From: Begonia masoniana
Lineage: Eukaryota; Streptophyta; Magnoliopsida; Cucurbitales; Begoniaceae
Length of the DNA stretch: 64,000 nt
Assembly: GCA_022432975.1 (NCBI GenBank)
Contig: CM039510.1
Location: 9,330,414-9,394,413, forward strand
Direction of reading: 5' to 3'
Both the position numbers and the translations under genes were made by a program. The notes beneath the pieces were generated by a model. That model saw only the letters and a program-made list of their open reading frames with translations, ran no database searches and had not been told where the DNA came from. Of the stretch, positions 12,001-23,279 are shown piece after piece (the first letter of the stretch is position 1; the number at the start of each line of letters is the position of its first letter).

Positions 12001-13054
12001 TCATGATAGTACCTGATATGACTGTATGCTGAACAGCTCCCTCATCTTCCATCAACGCATACACTCTGGGTACAACACTTGCACGATTCGGGTCTGGCGG
12101 CATGGGGCAGTCTCTGACTAAGTGTCCGGTCTTATCACACCTGAAACAGCGGCCAGAAAGCAACTTGCACTCACCAGGGTGGTTCTTCTGACATGTAGGG
12201 CATAGAGGTGCCAGAGGTCTCTTTCCCTTTCCCTGGTCACCATTCAGGTTGAGGGGCCTCTTTATTCCCTGCTGTTGTTGCTGTGGTCCCCCGTTCTGTC
12301 GCGGCTGCCATCCTCTATTCTGACGTGGTGGCGGCTGAATGTCCTTCATGAGTTTCTTTGGCTGTTCGCGCTGTGCATATGCCGTCATTTCTGCCTCTTC
12401 CAGCTCCAAGGCCTTAGCCGTCACTTCACCATAAGGTACATTATGTATCCCAGCAGTCTTCACTTTCATGTACAGACTTGGCTTCAGTCCTTGAACAAAC
12501 TGATAAATCTTGTCTTCCTCATCCTCAATCATACGGGGAGCAAACCGTGATAAGGCATCAAATTCGCATATGTAATCCGTCACAGAGCCAGTTTGTCGAA
12601 GATTCATGAACTCCTTCTTCTTGTTGGCCCGTACAGTCCTATTAAAGTACTTGTCAAAGAAGGCAGTCTTGAACATCCCCCAGGTCATAGCTTCGGCATT
12701 AGCGGTGTTCTGGATCGAGTCCCACCAATGCCTTGCACTTAACTCCAAATGAAAGACAGCATAGGTGACCTTATCCCCTTCATCAACCTTTGCATACTTA
12801 AACATGTCTTCTATCTTTCGAATCCACTCCTCAGCATGAATAGGATCTGAAACATACCCATTGAACACCGGGGGTCAAAGCCGGTGGAAGCGTTCACCCC
12901 CATGATCATGAGTTGCGTTAGTACTGGAGTTGCCTTGTTCTTCTCTAGTTGTCATCAGTCGTTCTATCTGGTGAGATTGGCGCATGACTAACTCAGTCAA
13001 CTGAGCAATAGCATTGCTATCCTCATTGCTCTCTCTCTGTTGACCTCTAACCAT
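11972..13054 (-). pseudogene. Element A gag with one in-frame stop
   Basis: The ATG at 13054 (MVRGQQRE) follows a predicted 62-nt leader intron. The capsid region includes the ARHWWDS motif. The nucleocapsid has the zinc knuckle CFRCDKTGHLVRDC, preceded by a shorter Cys/His cluster CPTCQKNHPGEC. A TGA at 12875-12877 interrupts the frame after HRL where element B has an Arg codon, consistent with CGA to TGA. Gag would form the particle shell that packages element RNA. Confidence 0.92.
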
Positions 13055-13064
13055 TTTGGGATTC

Positions 13065-13126
13065 CTAGACAAATCATTACAGGTATAACTTAACTTAACG
13101 AAATACATGAAATCATAAATACTTAC
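13065..13126 (-). other. Predicted leader intron (62 nt) upstream of gag ATG, element A
   Basis: The minus strand has AACT|GTAAGTATTT at 13126 and TTTGTCTAG|GAAT at 13065/13064; the gag ATG follows 10 nt later. The same layout is found in B, E and H. It is predicted from splice-site consensus only. Confidence 0.6.
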
Positions 13127-13196
13127 AGTTGCTGAGGTGTGCTCGAGTGACAGTCAGTGCTGGAAGGCAGTCTGCAGAATCGGTTTTAGAACCTGG

Positions 13197-13212
13197 TTTT
13201 GCTCTGATACCA
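13197..13212 (-). promoter_or_regulatory. Element A primer-binding site
   Basis: The minus strand reads TGGTATCAGAGCAAAA, complementary to the initiator Met tRNA 3' end, 4 nt from the LTR end. Confidence 0.9.
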
Positions 13213-13725
13213 TAATTGTAACGACCCCGGCCAGGAGCCGTCACGTTTTCATAATCTTTCATTGATCGTTCGCTTGACTTTTACTATTATTACATCTTTT
13301 CTATTTCTCGACAGACATTCACATTTGCATAATAGATATATTTATTTATTTTTTAAACTGGAAACAGAGACGTAGAACCATCAAGGGAGACGAATCCTCT
13401 CGTGCTCGATTTCCCTACACCTCGTCGGCTCAAACTCTCGCAGAGTCGAGCGACTAGGCTCGATCATCGGTTTCTTGACAAATTCGGGCAAGGAAGGAAT
13501 GCCCTCAACTCTCTTAACATGATTCTACTCGGGTTTGCATGGGTTGCATGTGTTGACAATCCACAGAAATTTCATCGTCCGGTCATCACGTGCATTGCGC
13601 ATGACTCGCTTAAAACCGCCTAAAAGGAGACATCTTCCGGTGGGCACGTGGGCCTCGCGTGCTCAATTAAAACATCATCCGGTGACATCCACCGGTCACT
13701 AGACGACAAGATAACATTTACAACT

Positions 13726-14040
13726 TCCGGTGACGTCAGCCAACATCCACCGGTCACTAGACGACAAAACACATTCTACATCTACCGGTCGCTAAACGAC
13801 AAAACACATTCTGCATCTACCGGTCACTAAACGACAAAACACATTCTGCATCTACCGGTGACGTCAGCCGGAAGACTAAATCATCAAACTACTATCTTTC
13901 GGCATCTGCCGATGACGTCAGCCGGAAGACTAAACCATCAAACTACTATCTTTCGGCATCTGCCGATGACGTCAGCCGGAAGACTAAACCATCAAACTAC
14001 TATCTTTCGGCATCTGCCGATGACGTCAGCCGGAAGACTA
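13726..14040. repeat. Composite tandem repeats with CCGGT and TGACGTCA motifs (A 5' LTR)
   Basis: CCGGT units are followed by three 56-bp units. TGACGTCA occurs five times, against four in the 3' LTR. The repetitive reading frame here (13858-14067) is only repeat DNA. Confidence 0.85.
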
Positions 14041-15031
14041 CCTCATCCAGCTTCCATCTTACGGTAGAAAACACTAAATCAACAAATGACACCTTCCAAC
14101 AGAAAGAACCACAACTCATTCAGAATGCATATAGCGGAAGACTTAAGCTACAGATCATTTATAAATCTATATAATCATTCCCTGACTCAGTGATCAACTA
14201 GACAGTCTCAAGGCTCAACATTATAAAATAATCTCATCCTACTTAAACTACCATATCCTTTATTATACTGAAACAAAAGAGCATTAACCAGGGGTCATAA
14301 ATCGCCTTTCCAGCCCTGCACTGTCATTTTGAGCATTCCCCAGCAACCAGCCTTAAGCATCCTCTTTGAACATAGTATCCTCACCTGAACCTTCTTCACC
14401 TACACCATAAGGTTCAACTATAAGCCTAATGCTTAGTAAGGAATGCATGCTGACAGATATACATGAGTGCACAAATTAAAGAACACAACTTCATAAACCT
14501 TTCTTCATTCATGTTCATTTTCATTATTTACATGGCATGTATTAAGGCAGGAAACGAGTGAGGAAGGCAGGGGTACATAGTCATTTGCCTATCGCGGCAA
14601 TCATAGTAACGACTTGCTCGGCCTCCACCAGTGGGAGAATTCGCGAGCCATACATGTCATCAACTCGGCCTCCACCAGTGGGAGAATCCGCGAGCCATAA
14701 TAATCATTAACTCGGCCTCCCCTAGTGGGAGATTTCGCGAGTCGTACATGTCATAGTCTTTTCCCCCGTTCTGCACTTAATCATGGTTACGTTTGCTTTT
14801 CATGTTCTCAACTTAATCATGACGTGGACATAATGCATAGACATGAAGTTCACAGAGAAAAGTCATACCATAAAGACAAACAAAACATCCCGTAGCTTAA
14901 CATCTTCGTACACAAATTCTTCATATCATGGAAATAACTAATCATAATCAACAGACTAACATCTCAATGATTTCCTAATACCCTTGCGGTGTAGGGCCCT
15001 AGTGGCCAGAAATCTTAATACATTCACTTAC

Positions 15032-15077
15032 CTGGTTTCCTTAGCAATCCGAGCTTCTTCCCTTTAAACTTCTTCAC
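15032..15077 (-). other. Predicted LTR mini-exon, 46 nt (A 5' LTR)
   Basis: The minus strand has acceptor TTTTAG|GTGAAGAAG at 15077 and donor AACCAG|GTAAGTGAATG at 15032. The counterpart in the 3' LTR is 8080-8125. Confidence 0.6.
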
Positions 15078-15546
15078 CTAAAACATGTACATTACAGTAG
15101 TTAAAACAAAGGTCCTAATAGTTCTATTCATAAATCGTCCTAGGACTCTAATAGCTAAGGTTACTCCGAATCCTCTGTTTGACACATTGCAGTCTGAAAT
15201 CTGAACTAGGTGGACAGGTTTTACCATTGATTAAATCCGAGTTGGTTACTTTGAAATGTTCAGAATCGATTTGGGATGACATTTCTACTCTTAGACTTAA
15301 AAGGGTCTTAAACTACTCGGCCACTACTAAGAAAATTCCGAACTCAAATGCCGAGCTGAAAGCAGAACTTTAATCACTAATAAATGACTACATTGTCCAT
15401 TTCATACCTCGGGTGCGGATTTGCAGAGAAAAGCAGGCTGAAACCAGCCGTCAGCAAGGGAAGATTCTGGTAGCCGAGAGCAAAAGCTTGGGAGGGAAGG
15501 AATCGCCGAGAGGGAATGTCGGCTGGTCGAAATGTCGGGTGTTACA

Positions 15547-16440
15547 CTATACACCAGAATGTCGTCAAAATAAACAACGATAAATTTTCTTAGGAAATCT
15601 TTTAGAACGTGGTGCATGAGTCTCATGAAAGTCCTGGGCGCATTAGATAACCCAAAGGGCATCACCATCCACTCCAAAAGCCCGTACTTAGTTTTGAAGG
15701 CCATCTTCCACTCGTCACCTTCTTTCATTCTTATCTGGTGGTAACCACTCTTAAGGTCCACCTTAGAAAATATGGAGGCTCCACTGAGCTCATCCAACAT
15801 ATCCTCGAGCCTCAGAATAGGGTATCTATATTTTATGGTAATTTGATTCATGGCTCAGCTATCAACGCACATCCTCATTGTGCCGTCTTTCTTGGGTACC
15901 ATAAGTGAGGGAACTGCAAAGGGGCTCATGGACTCTCGTGTGTATCCTTCATCCAACAATTCTTGAACTTGATCTTGGAGTTTCTTGGTCTCCTCGGGGT
16001 TCATTCTATAGGCCGGTCCATTAGGTAGTGTGGCCCCGGGGATGAGGTCAATTTGATGTTCTATACCACGCAGAGGTGGTAGTCCTTGGGGCAATTCTTC
16101 AGAAAACACGTCTTGGAATTGATTGACTAACTTCTTAACGAGGTCAGGGATTACTCCTAGCTCCATAACTCTATCTCGAAATAATATTAGGATCATGGGA
16201 TCTCCTCGAAGCATCGATGCCTCTATCTCTAATATAGTCATATAAAGATTGGCTTTGTTCTTTGCTTCTTTTCTAGCGGCATCGTCTTTTGATATTTCCT
16301 CGGGGGTAAGAGGTGCTAACTTAATTATCTTACTACCAAAATTAAGGGAATAGTAGTTGGAACGTCCATCGTGGTGTGCACTACGATCAAATTGCCAGGG
16401 TCGTCTAAGAAGCAAGTGGCTGGCACTCATGGGCACGACA
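15547..16440 (-). pseudogene. Element D protease end and reverse transcriptase, truncated
   Basis: The frame at 15855-16436 starts in the protease tail (MPMSASHLLLRRPWQFD), passes through the protease-RT linker, and enters RT (VPSLMVPKKDGTMRMCVDS). A TGA follows where an Arg codon is expected, and RT continues at 15851-15547 with [29 protein letters not shown] and the catalytic [11 protein letters not shown]. The Reina/CRM-type RT signature differs from the Tekay type of A and B. Thumb, RNase H and integrase are gone. Confidence 0.9.
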
Positions 16441-16539
16441 TCGCATAAAATTGAATCTTGTTATTTTCCCATAGCAAAATATACTCTCACTTGTCGAGAG
16501 ACCTTGACATCATCCCTATCATCTAACCATTATATTTGA

Positions 16540-17079
16540 TAAGGGTGGGGATGTGTAGTCGTCTCTAATCTTATCTTCTAGACTAACTCATTGGATGCCA
16601 TGTTGGCACAACTTCCTCCGTCTATAATTAAAGAGCATAACTTATCCTTGATAAGACATCTACTATGGAAGATATTCTCGCGTTGACAATCCTCTCCAAA
16701 ATTCTTAGACACAAGGACTCGTCTCCTAACCATCAACAAGGGTCCCTCAGGAGCGCGCATGACTTCTTCCTCAGTCTCACTCTCCCCTACCTCTTCGTCC
16801 TCTACTCCTACCTTGTGGTCATCCTCACTCTCGACTTCTCCCGTATCTTCCTTGATAATAATCACACGTCGGTTCGGGCATTGAGCCATGTAATGACCCA
16901 GACCATGACATTTATAGCACTTGATTTCTCTTGGTCTAGGTGGGTTGGCTCTATCGACTAAGGTTTTGCTAGTGGATTCCTTAAGTGGCCAACTATGGTT
17001 AAAAGGCTTCTTTTCTTCAGCCTTATCGAAGGGTTTGATTGGCTCCGGTGGTTTAGAGGTGACTTTGGGCAGAATCTTG
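16540..17079 (-). pseudogene. Element D gag C-terminus (zinc knuckle) and protease active site
   Basis: The frame (16578-17087, its last codons running into the inserted LTR C) holds the zinc knuckle CYKCHGLGHYMAQC, an acidic linker, and LIIDGGSCANMAS. The DGG triad is the protease active-site form common in this lineage. The frame is cut at 17079 by insertion of C; the gag N-terminal part is at 40350-41320. A stop lies near 16577 before the protease continues. Confidence 0.88.
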
Positions 17080-17242
17080 TGTAACACCCGACAATTTCGG
17101 CCAGGTGATTTTCTTAACCATTTTGATCGTCACCCTTTTATCAACCTTTATGATTTTAAATTTAATGTCAAGACATATTTATTACAAGTAGAGTGAAACT
17201 AGGTTGGGTGCCAAGTTTGTAATTAAGTTGGATTTTAGTTAA

Positions 17243-17250
17243 TATATATA
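17243..17250 (+). promoter_or_regulatory. TATA box of LTR C
   Basis: TATATATA lies 164 bp into the LTR, followed by GAAAATGGAAATCC, a context shared with LTR H. Transcription is expected to start about 30 bp downstream. Confidence 0.65.
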
Positions 17251-17696
17251 GAAAATGGAAATCCTTAAACCTCATTAAACCCCATTGTAGCCGACATTTC
17301 CTCTCTCGGCGATTTCCCATTTTCTCCAAAGCTCTTCCTCTCTCTCTCGGCCAGCTACTCCTCCACCAACGATCGATTCTTCAGTATTCACTTCGACAAT
17401 CCATGCTCTAAGTAAGACTTAGACAATGTAGTTACTGGATAATTTCTTAGGGCTCTGTTTTCAGGTAGAACTTGGGGTTTCGAATTCTTTAATGGTTGGG
17501 TTATTGTAGTAACATTTATAATCTGTGTTTATCTGCTAAGTTGAATTTAGTTATTTAGATATTTTTGGAAGCTTAATCTGTACGCATTAGGCGCTCGACT
17601 AGGAAGATTTAGAAATATACAAGTTAGAATCTAGGATGACTTTCGGTTAGAACTTTTAGGATTTTGATTTAACACTGTAATGTGAAATGTTTCTAG

Positions 17697-17743
17697 GTGA
17701 AGAAGTTTGAAGAGAGGTGCTCAAGTTTTGCTAAGGAAACCAG
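17697..17743 (+). other. Predicted LTR mini-exon, 47 nt (LTR C)
   Basis: Acceptor TTTCTAG|GTGAAGAAG and donor AAACCAG|GTAAGTGAG are visible. Upstream donor AA|GTAAG at about 17412; downstream acceptor GATGTAG|GTGAAG at 18309/18310. Confidence 0.6.
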
Positions 17744-18170
17744 GTAAGTGAGTGAGTAAGATTTCCAGCCATTAGGTCCCTACATCTCAAGGGTACTAAG
17801 TAGAGGTGTTGTTTATGATGTTAAATGTATCTGTGCTAATATCTGGTTGGTTATGGTACTCGAATTGATGTTGTGATCTTTAACGAATGAATGACTTGCT
17901 CTGTAGCCTGATGATTTTAGAATGCTCATGCTCATGCATCAAGAATCTTTCTCATGCATATGAAAATATTTTAAAAGCATGATTTTCCCTATGAACAAGA
18001 ATGAATATGAAACTTATGCAACAAGGATTAAGAGAGGGTTGGGGGCTGTTTGGCGTATGTCACTGTCCAAAAAGAGGACCATGAATACGACCCGAAAGGG
18101 ACTATGTACACTCTCACTGTCAACCCCCTTTTCAACACAAATCCTCCCTTAATCCATATGATGAAAACGA

Positions 18171-18225
18171 TGAACATGAACATGAACATGAACATGAACA
18201 TGAACAAGAACAAGAACAAGAACAC
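18171..18225. repeat. (AACATG)n / (AACAAG)n hexanucleotide repeat
   Basis: About nine hexamer units lie in predicted intron 2 of LTR C. Short frames on both strands here are low-complexity only. Confidence 0.9.
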
Positions 18226-18717
18226 GAAAAGATCATGAACATGTGTTTCCTTTAATTTGTGCATTCATGCATACATGTTAGCATTGCACTTTTAAACCTT
18301 ATGATGTAGGTGAAGAACAATCAAGTGAGGATTTCAAATTCAGTGAAGATGCCTAAGTTTTGTTGCTGGATGGTGCTCAGGGTGACAGTGTGTGGCTGGA
18401 AAGGCGATTATGATCTCTAGTTGCTACCTTTAAGATATTAGTAAGGTTTATGAATATTTAAGTTTAAGTAGGAGGGATTTTTCTTAAAAATGTTGAATAC
18501 TAGTAAACTTGTCTAACTGATTTCTAGGTTGTGAATGATCCGTTTATTTAAGTCTTCCGCTATGCATACTCAGAATACGTCTATGGTTTGTGTCAATACA
18601 AGTTTGTGTTAGTCGTGTTGGGAGTTGAGAAATTCAGGAAGTCCTCTGTAGGTAAAAGTCAAGGGTTCATGTCTGTTGATGGATGTTTCTGTTGGTAAGT
18701 TAAGGTTTCAGTCAATC

Positions 18718-18828
18718 GGATGATGTCTTCCACTGGATGATGTCTTCTGTCGGATGATGTCTTCTATCGGATGATGTCTTCCATCGGATGATGTCTTCCA
18801 TCGAAAGATGTCTTCTATCGGATGATGT
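18718..18828. repeat. Tandem repeat, 17 bp x about 6.5 (LTR C)
   Basis: The unit is GGATGATGTCTTCYRTC. Related GGATGATG elements continue on the far side of insertion B at about 40010-40140. Confidence 0.9.
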
Positions 18829-19439
18829 TGTTTATTTTATCAGATTGAGTGTGTATAAGTTCTGTCATTTAGCGATCGGATGAAGTTTTAATGAGTCACA
18901 CGAGATGCACATGTCAATCGGTAGATGTAGCGTAATGACCCCAGAAGGATCGTCACAAAATTCATGACTTTATTAATCATTTAATTCTCATTACTCACAC
19001 TCTATTCATTTTTGGTAATATATTTTTTTTGAAACATAACTTAGCTCAAAATGTCATGCACGATTCAAAAGGCATCGCTCGGCAGAGGAGTACATTATAA
19101 ATCTGCCGGCGGGCAGGGTAAAATGCTCCATCCGATAAAAGACTTCAGCTCTTAAGCTGCACCTACCGATGGAGAAATAAACTTGCATCTGCCGATCATA
19201 CCCCTACAGATTTCTATACTTAATTACTTAATCATGCCGGTCGCTAAACGACAAGCATGGAGTTTACATCTTCAGGTAGAGAAAGATTTCATCATCCGAT
19301 TTGTCACGTGAAACTCGTGTGACTCACTTATCACCGCCTAATAGAGGACATCGTCCGGTGAGCACGAGCTTAACACGTGACCCTTTAAAACTTCACTAGA
19401 TAGGAGATATCATCCGATGGGCACGTGCATCACTCGTGG

Positions 19440-19830
19440 TTCGTTTAACCACGTTCAGCATCAGCAATACACTACACATACCGGTCACTAGACGACAAAT
19501 AACATCTTCATCATCCGGTGACTTTAATACACTACATCTACCGATCGCTAGATGACAAAATAACACTCCCATCAACCGATAGCTTAAACGCACTACATCT
19601 ACCGGTCACTAAATGACAAAATAACACTCTCATCGTCCGATAGCTTAAACGCACTACATCTACCGATCACTAGATGACAAAATAACACTCCCAACAACCG
19701 ATAGCTTAAACGCACTACATCTACCAGTCACTAGATGATAAAATAACACTCTCCTCATCCGATAGCTTAAACGCACTACATCTACCGATTACTAGATGAC
19801 AAAATAACACTATCATCATTCGATAGCTTA
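19440..19830. repeat. Tandem repeat, about 60 bp x 6 (B 3' LTR)
   Basis: Units contain 'cactacatctaccg', 'tagatgacaaaataacact' and 'cgatagcttaaacg'. The matching array in the 5' LTR is about 37880-38240. Confidence 0.9.
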
Positions 19831-21154
19831 ACCTTCACTGACTTCAAACTTCAATGGCATAACATTCATATTAATGAAAATCAGTAACTCACCCAGAATT
19901 CATATAGCGGAAGACTTAAGCAAGTAGACCAACCAATGCTCCTTAAAATTATTTCTAGGTTCAGTGGTCAACAGACATCTTTAAAAGAAGACTCATCCTA
20001 CTTAAACTATCATATTCATTATCATAATTAAAATCATAAAAACATTAACCAGGGGTCTCATTTGCCATCCAGCCACAGATTTGCTCCCTGAACACCTTCT
20101 AGCAACCGAGCTTAGACATCCTCATTAACTTTGAGATCCTCACCTAAAAACTCGTCACCTACATCATAAGGTTTAAACTATAAGCCTAATGCTTAGTAAG
20201 GAATGCAGTACTAATAAGTATGCATGAATGCTCATTTTGAGAAAACAAATGCTCATGAATCTTTTCTTATTCATATTCTGTGACGACCCCAACCCGATCA
20301 GGGCCGCCACGGACTTGCCGTGACATAATCATTACCTAAGCCCTCGTATTTTTCGCATAAACTTTTTCATTTTTACTTTAAACATAACCCAAAACCCTTA
20401 AACAAACTAACCCTAACGTAACCTTAACTTTAAACTCTCGTAACCACGTAAATTTTTCTTTTTATATCACTCATAACGTTTCGACTTCTAAACCATTAAA
20501 TTGAGGTCTCGGATTGTTGAAATCCCTTAAAATCACTCATTCCTTGATCATCAAAACATGACACTAATATAACCTATACTCAAGAAAACAAACTGCCTTT
20601 GGATAAAATTAAAAGAATTGGATTGAAGTTTAAAACAGATAAAACAATATTAAAAAACCATTAAAAATAACTAAAAATGCATCGGTCATAGGCTATCGAA
20701 ACAGGGGAGGGACAGAAGGGGCAATTAAGCCCGAAAATGCACAGGCGACCGAACGCATGAAGTTGTGCGTTCGGGCGCCCCTCGCCTAACCGCCCGAACT
20801 GTAATATCCGGTTTGTACGGACCTTTGATTATATTATTATTATATTATTAGTGGCATGTTTGGTAAATATATCAAATCAGGTCCGTTTCACAAAAAGAAA
20901 GCGTCATTACGATTCTAACGAATAATAAGAATTTTAAGGAATTTACGGAAATTTTCGGAGATCAAACACTATATTCCGAGTAAATACGCTTTTCGTAATG
21001 TAAGAGACGTTCTCGTAAAAATAGCAAACGAGGTCCAAATTGCGAATGGACGGTTTTAATAAATCCCAAATAGTAAGTTGGACTTGTCGGTGAAATAAGG
21101 AAATTTGGTGAACCCAAATCATTGGACGATTAACGAAACGAAGGACGAAACTAA

Positions 21155-21162
21155 TATATAAA
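21155..21162 (+). promoter_or_regulatory. TATA box of LTR F
   Basis: TATATAAA lies about 355 bp into the LTR, upstream of a pyrimidine-rich leader with TCTCCTCTCGGCC and a first donor CTCG|GTATGTAG at about 21383. Confidence 0.6.
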
Positions 21163-21763
21163 ACTTGAGAAGGGCAAAATGGTCATTTTAAGAAATCAAT
21201 TTCATTATAAAGCAATTGCCTTAAACGATTTTCATTATCTGAAAATCGTTTTCCAGAGAACAAAGTTCTCTTTCTCCTCTGCGACTTCTCCTCTCGGCCG
21301 CGGAGATTCCTCAACGTTCCGACCTCCGATCTCCTCCGTTTCTCCTCCGTTCCTCGTCATTTCTTCTCCTCTCGCAACCCTCGGTATGTAGCTTCGGTCT
21401 CTGAGCATTTATTTTGAGTTTCGGTCCGATTAGGGTTAGGGTTTTCAGTTAGGGTTTTGATAAAAATGTCGAATTAGGGCTCGTAATTAATAGGTTAGCC
21501 GTAATTAAGTATATGTTGAACATATTGGACGTTATTGGACGAAGAAAAGTCAATTTGCGAAAAAGTTATAAATTGGTAAAATGTCGAGTTTTTAGAAAAA
21601 ACTCGTAATTAGAGATTTCGGATTATAAAGCTTTAATTGACGTTCGCAATACTCTAAATAGCTAAGTGGAGAATTTAGGAGAATTCGTTAGTTAAGGATT
21701 TTTGTAATTTGGACGTTTATAAGTTAAATTGGGTTTAACGACAAATATCGTGTTTTACCTCAG

Positions 21764-21808
21764 ACACGCGACTCCAGTGGACGAAGCTTGAGATCCAGCG
21801 CACTCAAG
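21764..21808 (+). other. Predicted LTR mini-exon, 45 nt (LTR F)
   Basis: Acceptor TTACCTCAG|ACACGCG and donor CTCAAG|GTAAGTTCTCG are visible; the downstream acceptor GTGTAG|GTGATC is at 22401/22402. Confidence 0.6.
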
Positions 21809-22904
21809 GTAAGTTCTCGTGACTTGCTTGACCGAAAGGTCTACACCATACTTCGTCGTCGTATCAAGGATCCTTGAGGGTTCCTTGTTTTACGTTGTTT
21901 AGGTTGGGTAGTTAGGTTAATTGTTTATAGGTTATGTTATATTGTCTGCTGATATGAACTGTTTATTTACTTTCCGCTGATATGAACTGTTCATGCATCA
22001 CGGTTTTCGAAAGTCATGAAAAGGAATTTCTGCACGTGTTTTTAAGAAAAGGAACGTATATCTGAAATGAAATCTGTAACGAAATCTGAATGAATAAACG
22101 TAATCTGTCTGTTTCTGGTCACGCGGGATGGGGCTCAGGCACGGCTGTGCGTGTTGCAAGCGTGTACCCCCCCTCTCTAGGTGGAAAGGGTAGTCCGACC
22201 GCTGGATGGGCCCTCTCCGCTTAGTGGGTAGAGGTTTCGGTGACAATTCTGTCTGTCTGTGACGTAATGAATCTGTAATCTGTAATTCTGTATCTGTAAT
22301 CTGAATCTGAGCATGATTTCTGAATGGCATACGCACGCATGCATCTGCATTTACGTAGCTTACTGAGATTTCAATATCTCATATGTGTCTGTATGGTGTA
22401 GGTGATCTGCTAGGTGACGTAGATCCAGGTGAGGACGACGTTCCTCCTCCTGATGTCGGAGGCAGTTGATGGATGATGCTCGTGGGAGTGCGCTGAGTAG
22501 TCGAGGCGCGATATGACCCGTGGGGATGTATGTATGGACTCTGGGGTTATTTTGGGGTGTTTTGATCTGATAATTGTATAGAATATTTAGGTTGTTTGGA
22601 TCTGGATAGGGGTTAGATAACGTTTTGGTAATTGTATGTAAAATGTTTTGGTATAACTGTTTTGATAAACGTTATGAAATGTTTTGGTTTAAATGTTTAA
22701 GTTAAATGAAAATGTTTTGAAATGTTGTTTGTAGGTTGTTACGGATAGCTCGGTTTTTAGAGCTATCCACGCAGTTGGACTTCGCCAAGTCCGCCGCCAT
22801 ACTATCGAGTTTAGAACATGTTTATGAGGGATTGAATTCGTGAATTGATTGTGAATAGTGATGAGTAAAATGAATGGGATGTTAAAATGTGTATATTTGC
22901 TCTC

Positions 22905-23100
22905 TGGAATTGGATTCCAGAGAGGTGTTGTGTGAATATTTGCTCTCTGGAAACCGGATTCCAGAGAGCGAAGTGGCTGCTGTGTGCAGCGAAGTCGCTG
23001 CACACAATGCAGCGCCCAGCGCCTGGTCGCTGCATAGGGCAGCGACCGTGCGCTGCCCCATTCACGAGGGCAGAATTCCGATTCTGCCCTCCCTTCTTTT
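22905..23100. repeat. Hairpin-forming inverted repeats (LTR F)
   Basis: Two near-palindromes of GCTCTCTGGAA...TTCCAGAGAG type are followed by GC-rich inverted 'gcagcgac'/'gtcgctgc' segments and GGCAGAATTCCGATTCTGCC. The equivalent segment in K and I is strongly expanded. Confidence 0.75.
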
Positions 23101-23240
23101 GATTGTTTTAATTGTTTAATAATTAAATGTTTTAAGCTTTATTTAATTATTAAACGTTTTGTTTTAACTGTTTTAAAGGTCCGATTTCAATTCCGTTTTA
23201 AATTCTGATTGAGTTTCCACTTAAGTATAAGTTTAATGTT

Positions 23241-23279
23241 TAAAAAAAAAAAATAATAATAATAATAATAATAATAATA
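23241..23279. repeat. A-run followed by (AAT)n microsatellite
   Basis: A poly-A tract of about 11 and then about nine AAT units near the 3' end of LTR F. Confidence 0.95.

Larger units (their letters stand above)
6289..15546 (-). mobile_element. Element A: Ty3/gypsy Tekay/Del-like chromovirus, two LTRs, mutated
   Basis: Two highly similar LTRs (6289-8594 and 13217-15546) flank an internal region with PBS, gag, protease, RT, RNase H, integrase and chromodomain on the minus strand, which is the chromovirus order. Gag has a nonsense TGA, the gag/protease junction is frameshifted, and pol is frameshifted at about 10230-10260. The 5-bp flanks (gttac at 6284-6288, ctata at 15547-15551) do not match. 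One flank is unassigned DNA and the other is the broken RT of element D, so the element's borders have been rearranged. Confidence 0.92.
13217..15546 (-). repeat. Element A 5' LTR, 2330 bp
   Basis: Plus-strand ends are TGTAACGACCCC and CGGGTGTTACA. It differs from the 3' LTR mainly in tandem-repeat copy number. In sense order it has a first donor GAG|GTATG at about 15407, a mini-exon at 15077-15032, intron 2 with 48-bp repeats (14610-14745), an acceptor GTAG|GTGAAG at about 14400, and then the repeat-rich 3' part. It lacks the TATA-bearing U3 part, like its partner. Confidence 0.92.

Noticed and set aside
13858..14067. Repetitive 69-codon frame with a recurring NHQTTIFRHLP block
   Set aside because: It is the 56-bp LTR tandem repeat read in one frame; the sister LTR has a different copy number and no matching frame.
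21179..21391. Open frame of about 70 codons in LTR F
   Set aside because: It covers the pyrimidine-rich leader, which gives Ser/Pro/Leu-rich frames in all these LTRs; it is not conserved as protein and is cut by the first predicted donor.
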